Of a stretch of 64,000 nucleotides of DNA, positions 1 to 9,823 are shown one piece after another. Within the stretch, counting starts at the first letter, position 1. Every line of letters starts with the position of its first letter. The translations under genes were made by a program, and so were the position numbers. The notes below the pieces were generated by a model. It saw only the letters and a list, made by a program, of their open reading frames with translations. It ran no database searches and was not told where the DNA came from. The stretch spans positions 42,093,593-42,157,592 of the forward strand of contig NC_079501.1 of NCBI RefSeq assembly GCF_030052815.1, read 5' to 3'. The stretch comes from Hevea brasiliensis (lineage: Eukaryota; Streptophyta; Magnoliopsida; Malpighiales; Euphorbiaceae).

Positions 1-931
1 TTATAGTCATCAACATACATGTGTCATTACCCATCAACAGTATGTCATCCACATATAAGACAAGGAAAGTGATAGCACTGTCACTAACCTTCTTATATAC
101 ACATGGCTCATCCTCATTTTTGATAAAACCAAAGGATTTAATGGCTTCATAAAAATGGATGTTCCAACTCCTCGAAGCTTGTTTCAACCCATAAATAGAT
201 CGCTTTAGCTTGCATACCTTAGAACCATCTTAGGATTCAAATCCCCTAGGTTGTTCCATGAAAATGTTTTCTTCAATGTATCCATTGAGAAAAGTTGTTT
301 TGACATCCATCTTCCAAATCTCATAATCATAGTATGCAGCTAGTGCTAATAAAATTCTAATTGATTTAAGCATGGCAACAGGCGAGAAAGTCTTCTCATA
401 GTCGATTCCTTGCCTTTGGTGAAACCCTTTCGCTACTAGCCTTGCCTTATAGGTCTCTACCTTTCCATCAGAACCAATTTTCTTCTTGAAAACCCATTTG
501 TTCCCTATAGGTACAATACCTTCAGGTGGGTCCACAAGATCCCAAAATTGATTCTTATACATGGAATCAATTTCGGATTTCATAGCATCAATCCATTTTG
601 AAGAGTCTATATCTGATATAGCTTCTTCATAGGTAAGTGGATCATCTCCATGATCTACTTCTTCATGAGTAGACAACTCTTGTTCTTCTTCATGAAGAAA
701 ACCATATCTCACTGGTGGGTGAGATACCCTGGTTGTTCTATGAGGAACAGCTGTAGATGTTTCATCAATGGGTATAGGTTGACTAGTTGGATCTATATCC
801 ATCTGATCTGTTGGTTGGTCAGAATTCTCCAATTCTAACTCTATTTGCCTTCCTTTGCCTCCTTCTTGAACAAACTGTTGTTCAAGAAATGTGGCATCTC
901 TACTTATCACAATCTTTTGTGAAGTAGGCAA
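1..931 (-). pseudogene. Copia-1 reverse transcriptase, partial and broken
   Basis: The minus-strand frame from 931 contains the Copia RT start (NKWVFKKK, then KARLVAKGF, then the first aspartate in WKMDVKTTFLNG). It stops at 230-232, and the same frame continues past the stop with RSIYGLKQASR-like sequence. The catalytic YVDD box is visible at 44-55. The window ends just beyond it, so thumb and RNase H are not seen. The segment upstream of the RT (about 650-900) is the usual low-complexity acidic linker between integrase and RT. It is a decayed copy. Confidence 0.9.
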
Positions 932-937
932 ATAAAA

Positions 938-1549
938 TTAATATCCAAAACTATCTTTTGGATATCCAACAAATTGACCTTTTTCTGATCTAGTCTCCAA
1001 TTTATCAATGTTCAGCTTTTTGATATAAGCTAGACAACCCCAAATCTTAACATGCTTAAGACTTGGTTTTCTTCCATGCCATATCTCATAAGATGTGGAA
1101 GAAACTAATTTTGATGGAATCCTATTCAGAATATACAAAGCTGATTCTAATGCAAATCCCCAAAAGAAGATTGGCATATCAGTATAGCTCATCATACTAT
1201 GTACCATATCCAATAGGGTACGATTTCTCCTTTCAAATACACCATTCAGCTGTGGCGTTCCTGGAGGAGTCAGCTGAGAAACAATGCCATGCTCTCTCAA
1301 GTATTCATCAAATTCAGTACTCAAATATTCACCTCCACGATTTGATCGAAGAGCTTTAATACTCTTTCCTGTTTGATTTTCTACTTCAGATTTAAATTCC
1401 TTAAACTTTTCAAAGGATTCATGTTTGTATTTCATCAAATACAAATAGCCAAACCTTGATTTATCATCAGTAAAGGTAATAAAATAATGAAAGCCCCTTC
1501 TAGCCATTTCTTTAAATGGACCACATACATCACTATGTATTAGCTCCAA
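938..1549 (-). pseudogene. Copia-1 integrase core
   Basis: This is the DDE integrase core of Ty1/Copia, which joins the cDNA to host DNA. HSDVCGPF gives the first Asp. The stretch that normally reads RSDRGGEY reads RSNRGGEY, so the second catalytic Asp is Asn. PPGTPQLNGVFERRNRT keeps the catalytic Glu. The frame overlaps the preceding segment (1540-1989) by a few bases in another frame, so a frameshift separates them. The lost Asp and the shift indicate an inactive enzyme. Confidence 0.9.
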
Positions 1550-1989
1550 AATATTTCAGCTCTTAGCCCTTGTCCAACAAAGGGTGATCTAGTCATTTTG
1601 CCCTGAAGGCAAGATTCAAAAGTTGGAGTAGGCTCAGAGCCCAATGAGGATAAAATACCCATTTTCTCCAGTTTTGCAATCCTATCTTTTGCAACATGAC
1701 GTAACCTTAAGTGCCAAATATATTTTGAACTTGAGTTGGTTTTCACCATGGCATTGCATTCTTTCAGATCACTTGCATTCAATTTGTGTTTGTCATTATT
1801 ATCCAAATAATAAAGACCATCATTCATATAACCCAAACCAACATATTTATTTCCAAAATAAATATTGCAAACATCATCTGTGAACTGAAATTCATAGCCA
1901 TTTCTAGTCAAACTAGATATAGAAATGATGTTCTTAAAAACATCAGGTACGTATAAAATATTATCCAAACACAAAACATGTCTAAACAT
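1540..1989 (-). pseudogene. Copia-1 GAG-pre-integrase zinc domain
   Basis: This is the domain between protease and integrase core. It reads IWHLRLRHVAKDRI followed by ESCLQGKM, which is the HHCC zinc-binding region of Copia integrase. The two His are present, but the Cys expected three residues before ESCLQGKM is Phe, so the zinc site is damaged. The stretch 1990-2090 to its 5' side is the decayed protease C-terminus. Confidence 0.85.
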
Positions 1990-2090
1990 GTAAAAGATTT
2001 AGATCCTATGGCTAAAGCTTCAACAGTTGAACCATTGCCAATCCAGACTCTAATATCTTGAGAACGTAAGCTGCTACTGTTTGCTAGTTC

Positions 2091-2300
2091 CTACATATCA
2101 TTAGAAATGTGAGAACTGGCACCAGTATCTAAAACCCAAGCTGTAGATGAACTATGAGTATCATCAGAATCTAAATAACAAGATATGGACATACCTTCCG
2201 AAGGTGTATCCTTCTTGTCCTTCAGAAGCAAGATACTCAGGCGCTTTCTTTTCCAAAGGCCCATGCTTTTGGCAGTGGAAACACTTTCCTTTGCCTCCAT
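2091..2300 (-). pseudogene. Copia-1 aspartic protease fragment
   Basis: The frame contains AWVLDTGASSHISNDM, the DTGA active-site loop of the retrotransposon aspartic protease that cleaves the Gag-Pol polyprotein. It overlaps the zinc-knuckle frame (2164-2448) in a different phase, so a frameshift lies between them near 2200-2290. Only the N-terminal part of the protease is readable. Confidence 0.85.
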
Positions 2301-2448
2301 CAGCTTTAGTCTTCCTTTTCTGTTTAGCTATTTTCTTGGAAGGACCAGGAATCTGAGGTTTCTTTTTCTTATTGCCCTTCTTCTTGTTGGACTTTCCAGC
2401 AGAAGAAGATGCAACCAAAGCTACCTCTTTTCTTTTATTGCCTGGCAT
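2164..2448 (-). pseudogene. Copia-1 gag C-terminus with damaged zinc knuckle
   Basis: A lysine-rich linker (KKKGNKKKKPQIPG) leads to a CCHC-type knuckle reading CFHCQKHGPLEKKAPEY. The His and last Cys of CX2CX4HX4C are replaced by Pro and Ala, so RNA binding by this knuckle is probably lost. It is in the same frame as the upstream gag, separated by a stop at 2455-2457 where a Gln codon would be expected. Confidence 0.85.
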
Positions 2449-2454
2449 ATTCTT

Positions 2455-3054
2455 TTAGGCAATAACCAGCATGTTGAGTAAACCAGCTAAGGTGCATTCC
2501 TGTTTAGTCATATGGAAATTTGTCACAAAATTCCCAAAAGACTCAGGAAAGGACTGAAGGATCAAATCCGTCTGTAGTTGGAAATCCATATTGAAGTCAA
2601 GATGTTTCAACTGCTCAATCAGCCGAATCATCTTGTGGACATGATCCCCAACATTCTGTCCCTCAGACATCTTCATACGGAATAGCTGTCTAGATATCTC
2701 ATACCTAGCATTTCTACTGTGCTCACCATACAACTCTTGTAGGTGAAGGAGGATCTCACTCGCACTCTGCATGTTCTCATGTTGCTTCTGTAACTCATTA
2801 CTCATAGAAGCAAGCATGTAACACTTAGCTCCAATATCATGCTCCTTCCACTTGTCCAAAGTTTCATGTTCCTCTTGTGTGGCCTCTGGAGGTAAGGGAC
2901 CAGGAACATTTGAATCTAGAACATATCCTATATGTTCAAGGTTCAGGACAAGTTTCAAATTTCTTAGCCAATAAGACAGATTAGGTCCTGTCAACCTATT
3001 GTGATCAAGTATGCTTGCAAGGATATTGGATGGTAGTGGTTGTTTTGTGCTCAT
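2455..3054 (-). pseudogene. Copia-1 gag (capsid), UBN2-type
   Basis: The 199-residue frame starts MSTKQPLPSNILASILD and contains the plant Copia capsid pattern: W-L-R-N-L around residue 30, then LQELYGEHSRNARYEISRQLF, then HVHKMIRLIEQLKHLDF. This is the UBN2/Retrotran_gag_2 family that forms the virus-like particle. The ATG at 3054 is the natural gag start. The frame ends at a stop but continues in phase into the zinc-knuckle segment. A second, older copy of the same gag lies at 32732-33041 and 55298-55391. Confidence 0.9.
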
Positions 3055-4231
3055 TTTTATCAGAAAATTAACTGCAGAAAATAACCAGATTAATTAGTAA
3101 ATGTATCATGTAATTAACCAAAATGATTATGATCTTTTAATCAAATTGGTCCCCCCACTAACTTAGCGAATCCTACACTTCCAAAGTAGAAAACGGAAAT
3201 CCTAGTTGGATAGATTTCTAGTGGGTGATTGAATTCTTATAATTCTATTGATCATCCTCAGGTACATCCATTATTGGAATTACAATAAACTATAAGTGAG
3301 CAACTCCTTGCCCATCACATCTCATGTGAGGTTCAATCCTTTACCTAGCCCCTAATGCTCAAAATCTCAGGCACATCCATTATTGACTTATCTTGCATTA
3401 GTTAAGTTGATCCCATTAAGCCAGTAATTATGCAAATAATTTTAATGTCCTCAGGTACATCCAATATTGGCCACTAAACCATTTACATATTTACAACATC
3501 TCATGCTTAACAATTATTCTTAAGAAAATCTCTTAAATTAATTGCATCTTATGCAACTATTTAAAATTTCTTAAAATAATTGCCCCAATGGAGGGTCTAT
3601 GTTATAATTACTTTAATTATAGCATTGCCAACTTAATCATTTGTTTGGAAGATTTTATGGTCATTCTAATTACTATTAAGGTCTCACGTTGCACGTTATC
3701 CAATTAGCATGCATATATCATATAATAGCATACATTTCCATACATCTCATGCATTCATGGATAAGCAATAAATATGGTATGATCATGGACTTTCTAAGGG
3801 ATTCAATTCTGAGCCACCAAGAATTGAATTAGGGCATTCCTAGGTGCATTTCATTCATTCATTCATTTTACAAGAGTTGCTGAAGGAGTACATAATCAAC
3901 ACTTGATCTTGAATTCCTCCCACTGGTCCCACCAATGCTCTTGACCTCCTTGAACTTCTTGCAATCTAATATTACATAGTAATCCTTGGCATACCAAGGC
4001 GAATTTACAAGAACTTAAATAAATGAAATTACAACCCAAAAATTATTACAAACTTAATAATACATGCCCAAAATAAATTAAAATAAATTAATTAATTTAC
4101 AATCCCAAAGAAACATAAAAGAAATAAATCCAATCACATTGGTCTTTTATAGTTCATGATCATCCATCATGCATATCACTATTTAACAATTAAATAAAAC
4201 ATACATACTTAAATTAAATTGAATATCTCAT

Positions 4232-4368
4232 ATTCAACTTAAAAATCCAGATTTGAATATGATTCAAATAAATTTAAAAATTCAGATTTGAATCTCATTC
4301 AAACAAATTTAAAAATTCATATTTTAATCACATTCAAACAACTTTAAAAATTCAGATTTGAATCACAT
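4232..4368. repeat. Minisatellite in Copia-1 leader, left part
   Basis: Degenerate tandem units of about 34-38 bp contain AAAAATTCAGATTTGAATC and CACATTCAAACAA. The array continues at 19686-19898, so Gypsy-1 inserted inside it. Unit edges are not sharp. Confidence 0.8.
4364..4368. other. Target site duplication of Gypsy-1, left (CACAT)
   Basis: CACAT directly precedes the LTR start TGTAACACCC at 4369. The identical CACAT at 19686-19690 follows the LTR end GTGTGACA. A 5-bp duplication is the size expected for Ty3/Gypsy integrase. Confidence 0.92.
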
Positions 4369-4543
4369 TGTAACACCCATAAGTTCGGTAGTGCGTTCTA
4401 CTATTCCGATGACCAGTGTTGTCCGGACAGCTAGGATGCCTAGAACTACACTTCGTTATGAGTGAGGAGATATAAAATAATGAAATACAAGAAAAGAAAA
4501 TACAAGAAAAACAAAGGAAAAATAATAGCAAAGAAATGTAACC

Positions 4544-4600
4544 AAGTTAAGCGAGTCGAGAACCTTAGCGATGGGTGACCGCACCGGGAAGTCACGGTGT
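4544..4600 (+). promoter_or_regulatory. 5S-rRNA-like internal promoter block, Gypsy-1 5' LTR
   Basis: AAGTTAAGCG (4544-4553) followed by CGAG, TTAGCGATGGGTGACC (4565-4580) and CCGGGAAGTC (4584-4593). From memory of plant 5S rRNA, these match the A-box region (AGTTAAGCG), the element GGATGGGTGACC and the C-box GGGAAGTC in the same order and orientation. The 5' half of 5S rRNA is not recognisable. Whether pol III uses it is unknown. Confidence 0.7.
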
Positions 4601-6629
4601 GGACCGTTGACTGGCCCTGAACTGTGGGGAACCCTGGAAAATATTTTTAGGACTTAAATAGACCCTTATGGAAGTATAAATATCATCAGAAATATCAAAG
4701 AAAAATTAAATAATTAGTACAAAGAAAAGTGAGAAATCGAAAAACAGACAAAACCCGGTGTTACCGAAAAATCGGGAATGCAACCCGAACAGGGGCATTG
4801 TGGTCATTTGACATCCCGAATTGTCTTTTGACCTAAATTTCCATTAAAAATAAGTAATATTACACTTAGAAAATAAAATGAAAAATTAATTTGGTGGTAC
4901 CTAAAGTAAATAGCAACAATTAAGGGTTTAATGTGGAATAAGTGGGAGTTAAACTTATTATATGATTTATTTGAGTGAGTGGGCCACTAAAGGATTAATT
5001 AAAAGCTAAATGGGGCAGGTGTACACCCATTATCCCATCTGCATTTCATCTTCCTCACTTAGATTCAACCATGCCGAATTGAGAAGGAAGAAAATCCTCC
5101 ATTGCCGTTTCACTTAGAGCTTGATCCTTTCCTCCATTTCACCTCTAATCACTTAGATTGCTTCATAAAAAATTGTCCCCACATCACAAGGAAGAGCTTG
5201 ATACCAAAATCAATAAGTTTGGTGAAGGTTTAACAATCCCCAACCATAGGTAAGTTTGTATTTTTGAACTTTGCTTTGTTAAAGTTTGTATACTTGTTAT
5301 GGGTGTTTGAATTGTGAAGAAAATTTTCAAGTTTGAGGAGTTCTTGATATATCAATTTTGGGCAGCCATGGAGTTGTATATTTGATGATTTATTTTACGT
5401 ATGTTTGATGGGAATTCACATTGAATAGGGTGAATTGATGTCCTAGTAGTTAATTCCACATGTAAATGGTGATTATGCGCTTGGAATGGAAATTGATGAA
5501 TTATGGACACTTTGGCATGGTGAAGCTTTTCGGCAACCTTGAGGCTTCTTTGATAAATGTATGTGTTCATGAAGATATGGGCAGAATTATGACATTGAGG
5601 ATTGATGAGTGTGTATGTAAATTGGTTGTGTAAAGTATGTGTAAGAATTAGAAATGTCCATGTGTATGTATTATTTTATTTGGACTTTATGAATTGGAGT
5701 TTTATTTGGTGTATTGAGGATGTTTGTAATCTGCCCAAAATGACTTTAAGGTAAGGTGGTATATGGTTTAGGTAATGTACCAAAACAGAATTGGTAAGGG
5801 AAGTGGACATATAGTAAGGTAAATGTGTCATTGATGTATGTTTAAGCAAGGTAATTAAGGGCAGTATGCATTTTAGCCTATAACTTTAAATGTGTAACTT
5901 CAATTGGTATGAGACCAATTGGAGGTGAAACTAGGCACAAAATGTGCCAACTTTCATTGAGAAAGCATACCAAAATTCTACTTGCAAGGTAGCATGAAAA
6001 ATGACCAATTCGGATTAAGTGCAAATGAGGCTTGAAAATTGACCAATTGGGCAGCAGTTAGTGTTTAGGCCATAACTCACTCAAAAAAGGTCCAATTGAC
6101 CTGAAATTTTAACCATGAATAGTTAAGACCCATACACCAAAGCCTAGAAATGACCATAAGCAAGTCAAACAGCTTGCACAAGTTCGGGTCCAAAAACTGG
6201 CCGAACCAAAGTTGACCAAATTTGACCTAAAATGACCTAATTTGATGCCATTTGACCAACAATAGTAAAATGACCATAACTTGGTCTACATAACTCGGAT
6301 TGACCTAAAATTTTGCCCCGCGTTCCGTAAGACATAGATCTACAATTTTATAGTTTTGACCGAAACTCGAAAACCGAGGAACTAGGTCGTCTGGCTAGGT
6401 CAAACTAGTATACCGGAATACAGCAATTTGCAATAAAATGCACTAAACAAGGAAATGAAATTGGTAACGAGTACCAACCCTAAAACCCTATCGAATGTGA
6501 CATATTAGTGACACTAAAACCTAATTTACCTAGAACGCATCGAGGGTCGGTATATTAGGTGATTAAGCAAATAATAGCTTTCAGTGAACTATTTATCAAA
6601 CATTATCGATAGAGACAGTTTAATTTAGT

Positions 6630-6658
6630 ACTGAAACACTTCAAATTGTGTTTCTCAG
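6630..6658 (+). other. Hairpin holding a predicted splice acceptor, Gypsy-1 5' LTR
   Basis: CTGAAACAC pairs with GTGTTTCTCAG through a two-base bulge. The 3' arm ends in CAG at 6656-6658, directly before the predicted exon. Gypsy-4 and the array LTRs have the same hairpin with a perfect 9-bp stem. Confidence 0.5.
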
Positions 6659-6721
6659 TTACCAAAGACTCAGGAAAAGGGAAGGAAACACTGAGTCCCG
6701 ATCAGGAGACAGTTATCAGAG
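6659..6721 (+). other. Predicted 63-nt LTR exon, Gypsy-1 5' LTR
   Basis: A purine-rich segment lies between an acceptor-like TTTCTCAG and a donor-like GAG/GTTTGTG (GT at 6722-6723). Related LTRs hold a segment of 64 nt in the same place with the same flanks. Together with the donor at 5250 and the acceptor at 8201-8203 it suggests a spliced gag leader. This is inference from pattern conservation. Confidence 0.45.
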
Positions 6722-7398
6722 GTTTGTGCACAACAACTAATTCTTTTGAATTTTTCAATTGAAATGAATTATGACTATTTGTACATTATTGTTTTAAATT
6801 GTGGAAATGTGTTTGAATGGATAATTATCACTTGAAAAACATTGTAAATGGTTTGAAATTGTGAGAAATTATTTGAATGATATTGATGGATACTTATTGA
6901 TTGAAAAGCATTGGAAATGGTTTGAAACCACAGCTATCATGTATATTGATTGTATTCCTCGCTAGCTTGTCTAGTGGGACGAATTGAATTCCCTCTCTGG
7001 CTGAAGTGTTGAGGCATGTGCCTGTTGAGGACGAATTGGATGAGTACTCATATTTTTGCTAGCTAGCTATGTTATTCCTCATTAGTCATCGACTTTTGGG
7101 ACGAATTGAATACCTCATTAGCCATCGGCTTTTGGGATGAATTGAACTTTGGAACATGATTAAGCTGTGTGTGATTTATTGATTTGTACTATGAGATTGT
7201 GAAATGGAGTTAAATCATTATTGACATTTACTGTCTTTTGAAGATAAATATGTTTTGATCTCTGAGATTTACTATGATATTGTGTTAAATTCCTTCTGAC
7301 ACTCATTGTCTTGAATTTAACTATGATTTTACATATCCATCATTTAAATGATTTAGGAATTGTGATTTAAAGTTGTATTTGGTTAATGTTGTGCACCA

Positions 7399-7415
7399 CT
7401 GAGACATTGTCTCAG
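7399..7415 (+). other. Conserved CTGAG hairpin, Gypsy-1 5' LTR
   Basis: CTGAGAC-ATT-GTCTCAG is a perfect 7-bp stem right after GTGCACCA and 640 bp before the LTR end. Every LTR in the window that covers this position has the equivalent hairpin with different but complementary bases. A second stem begins at GCGATAGC (7415-7422); its 3' arm is eroded here but intact in the 3' LTR (19059-19082). Confidence 0.75.
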
Positions 7416-8046
7416 CGATAGCTTTTATTCTTTGTCGGGTAGATGACAGACAGGGCAGCAAACTAGGCTGCTAGTACCTCCAGCGAGAGATTACCGGGTA
7501 TAATGAGTATACCAACATTTTGTATTTGTACTGTAATGTATGACCACTGTGTGTACATATTGTTTTTGGTTTTGAGCAGTTGTAAATTCAAATTGTACAT
7601 TGAAATTGTAAAATAATTATGAGTTATTTTGGTTGGTAAAAATTGTATTATATTTCTTGTATCGCAATCTTTGAACAATCACTGTGGATTTGAGTTGTGA
7701 AACATGTTGTGTTGAGAAAAATGTTGGAGTTGAGATTTGGAAAAAATTATTGAAGTGCTTTTTACAGGTTTTCTGAAGAACTGTTTTATCCAAAATACAG
7801 ATGGCACTCAGCCAAAATTTTTACAGAAATTCCAAATAATTCAAATGTGTTAGTTCTATCACTTCAGTTCAAAAAGGTTTTTAACACCTGTAAATAGTGC
7901 TCACCACTGTAAAAGAAGTAAGAAAAGTTTTTAAAATCCCTTGTAGTGTATTTAATGGGTTATCAGTAGATAGAGTTGGTAATTCATTAGGTATACTACA
8001 GGATCATGTTATACCTTACAGAGGGGTAGGGTGTGACATGTTTTAG

Positions 8047-8058
8047 TGGTATCAGAGC
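8047..8058 (+). other. Gypsy-1 primer binding site (initiator tRNA-Met type)
   Basis: TGGTATCAGAGC starts 8 bp after the LTR end. It is the standard plant PBS complementary to the 3' end of initiator tRNA-Met, used to prime minus-strand cDNA. Confidence 0.93.
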
Positions 8059-8200
8059 AAAGTTTTTAAATTCTGTTTTCACATGTTATTTGAATATTCT
8101 TTCTTCATAGTACAACAGCTCAATATTATTGTTTGATACATACAGTACATTACATTATAAATATGCGCTAACGGGAGGAAATCTCCTTGTGTTAATTATT

Positions 8201-8203
8201 CAG
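8201..8203 (+). other. Predicted splice acceptor before gag, Gypsy-1
   Basis: CTCCTTGTGTTAATTATTCAG ends here, 25 bp upstream of the gag ATG at 8229. Gypsy-4 has the same CTCCTTGTGTTATTTGTTCAG (CAG at 59531-59533), also 24 bp before its ATG, and the array copies have a related sequence. A T-rich tract followed by CAG fits a 3' splice site. Confidence 0.45.
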
Positions 8204-8228
8204 GAGGTCTAAGATCCTCGAATTGACC

Positions 8229-9480
8229 ATGGAAGAGGGTGATCGTTCAGTCGATCAATCTATTGAGGCTGAGGTGCAAGGGGATGCCCCAGGCCTACAA
8301 AATGTCAGTGGTTCAGCAACACCAACCTGCGATCACGCAGCTTCTGCTCGGTTGCTCAAAGGATGGTCAGCAATGTTCCAACAAATGGCTGGTAATGTGC
8401 CTACTCAAGTCCCAATACAGACACCAATGGTACAACCACAATCTCCTACTAGGAAGTATGACAAATTGATGAAGTATGGGGCTACAGAGTTCAAGGGGAC
8501 AGTAGATCCTCTAGAAGCTGAACAATGGTTAGAAAGGATGGATAGGGTATTCAAGAAACTGCATTGCACAGAGGAGCTCAGATTCGAATACTCAGTGTCT
8601 TTGCTACAGGGGGATGCTTATGACTGGTGAAAACCATTCCTCACAGTCGGGTAGAACCTGCAGTGCTAACATGGAATGACTTTCTCAGGGAATTTAGACA
8701 GAAATATGTCCCTGATGCTTATGTAGACCAGAAGCTACAAGAATTCCTAAGTCTGAAACAGGGGGGTAGATCAGTGGCTGAGTATGAAAGAGAATTTTCC
8801 CGCCTAAGCCATTATGCAGTGAGTTTACTTGCTACCAGTAGGGAGAGATGCAAGAGGTCTGAAACTGGCTTGAAGCCCAGTATCAGATTACAAGTAGTCG
8901 GCTTCAAACACACTAACTTCTCTGAACTTATTTCTCAAGCTCTAGAGTTAAAAAGAATTGAGTCTGAAGTTGCTCCTGAGAAAAAGAAATTAGAGAAGAC
9001 AGAGAAAGGGGGAAAATCAGTAGAACAGAATTCCAGTGGTCCTACTGGAAAGAGGAAGAACTATGGGGGACATGGCAGAGGGGGCAAGAAATCTGGTAGG
9101 GGAAGATATTCAGGACAGAAGCCTCCCCTATATGGTCAGCAGAGTACTAGAGGTTCTTACCCTCCCCGCCAATGTGAAACATGTGGAAGAAATCATGGTG
9201 GGATATGCTACAAGGCTATTGGAGCCTGTTATAATTGTGGAGGCACAGGACGCTTTGCCAAGGACTGCATCAGTAGTCGCAGGGTTGGACCACCTCCTAC
9301 TACTGCAGAAGGGTCAGTTCAGAGCCCTATCACCAGAAGTTCACAACCACCCAGTAGAGGTAGAGGCAGGGGTAGAGGTAGCCCAGCAGGCAGCCAAGGC
9401 ACAGTGAAACAATCAGAGCAAGACAGTGCTCCAATCAGAATGTATGCAATGAGACAGAGGGAAGAGGCCGAGACATCTGA
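8229..9480 (+). pseudogene. Gypsy-1 gag (capsid and nucleocapsid), frameshifted
   Basis: ATG at 8229 (MEEGDRSVDQ). The capsid domain (Retrotrans_gag) follows: KYDKLMKYGATEFKG, WLERMDRVF, then FLREFRQKYVPDAYV and RSVAEYEREFSRLSHYA. One base is missing in the tandem TGG codons at 8625-8630, so frame 3 ends in TGA at 8630 and the true frame continues from 8631. A basic GR-rich linker leads to CETCGRNHGG (about 9173-9205) and a knuckle CYNCGGTGRFAKDC (about 9228-9269) whose His is Arg. Gag packages the RNA in cytoplasmic particles. Gypsy-4 holds the intact knuckle for comparison. Confidence 0.92.
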
Positions 9481-9823
9481 TGTTGTGGCTGGTACCTTCT
9501 CAACTTTTAATCAGAATGTGTTTGTGTTATTTGATCCGGGTTCTACCCATTCTTATGTGAGTGCTAGCATCATTGATTCCATTGCTGTTCCATGTACAAA
9601 AATGGACTTTGAGGTGCTAGTAACAAGTCCACTAGGACAGGAAGTCAGGGTTAATAGAATGTATAGAGATTGTCCTTTGGTGATCCAAGGACACACTTTT
9701 CTGTCTGATCTCATTGAAATGCCCTTCAGAGATTATGATATCATATTGGGCATGGATTGGTTAGCTAGGCATCATGCCATGATTGACTGTAGGCTGAAGA
9801 CAGTCACTTTTGGTCTTCCTTAG
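9481..9823 (+). pseudogene. Gypsy-1 aspartic protease
   Basis: VLFDPGSTHSYVSASII (about 9523-9575) is the retropepsin active-site loop in the chromovirus form DPGST. ILGMDWLARHHAMIDC (about 9740-9790) is the conserved C-terminal motif. The same frame continues from gag. It ends in TAG at 9821-9823, where Gypsy-4 has a Leu codon, so this is a point nonsense mutation inside pol. Confidence 0.92.

Larger units (their letters stand above)
3055..4368 (-). other. Copia-1 untranslated leader, gag-proximal part
   Basis: No coding potential. The stretch 3250-3470 holds three degenerate copies of a motif like CTCAGGTACATCCATTATTG (near 3257, 3364 and 3449), spaced roughly 100 bp. From about 4230 to 4368 there is a short-period minisatellite, listed separately. 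The leader continues at 19686 after the Gypsy-1 insertion. Confidence 0.75.
4369..8038 (+). repeat. Gypsy-1 5' LTR
   Basis: 3,670 bp, TGTAACACCC at the start and GGGTGTGACA at the end. Inside: a 5S-rRNA-like block (4544-4600), a TATAAATA (4675-4682), a donor-like site (5248-5253), a CAATTGG hairpin (5901-5922), a predicted small exon (6659-6721), a 36-bp tandem duplication (about 7077-7150) and the CTGAG hairpin (7399-7415). No credible protein is encoded; the frames at 5352 and 7463 are chance. Confidence 0.95.

Noticed and set aside
4544..4600. A complete 5S rRNA gene
   Set aside because: Only the internal promoter half is recognisable; the 5' half and a T-run terminator at the right distance are missing.
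8047..8058. TGGTATCAGAGC words as tRNA gene ends
   Set aside because: No cloverleaf nearby; position next to the LTR end makes each a primer binding site.
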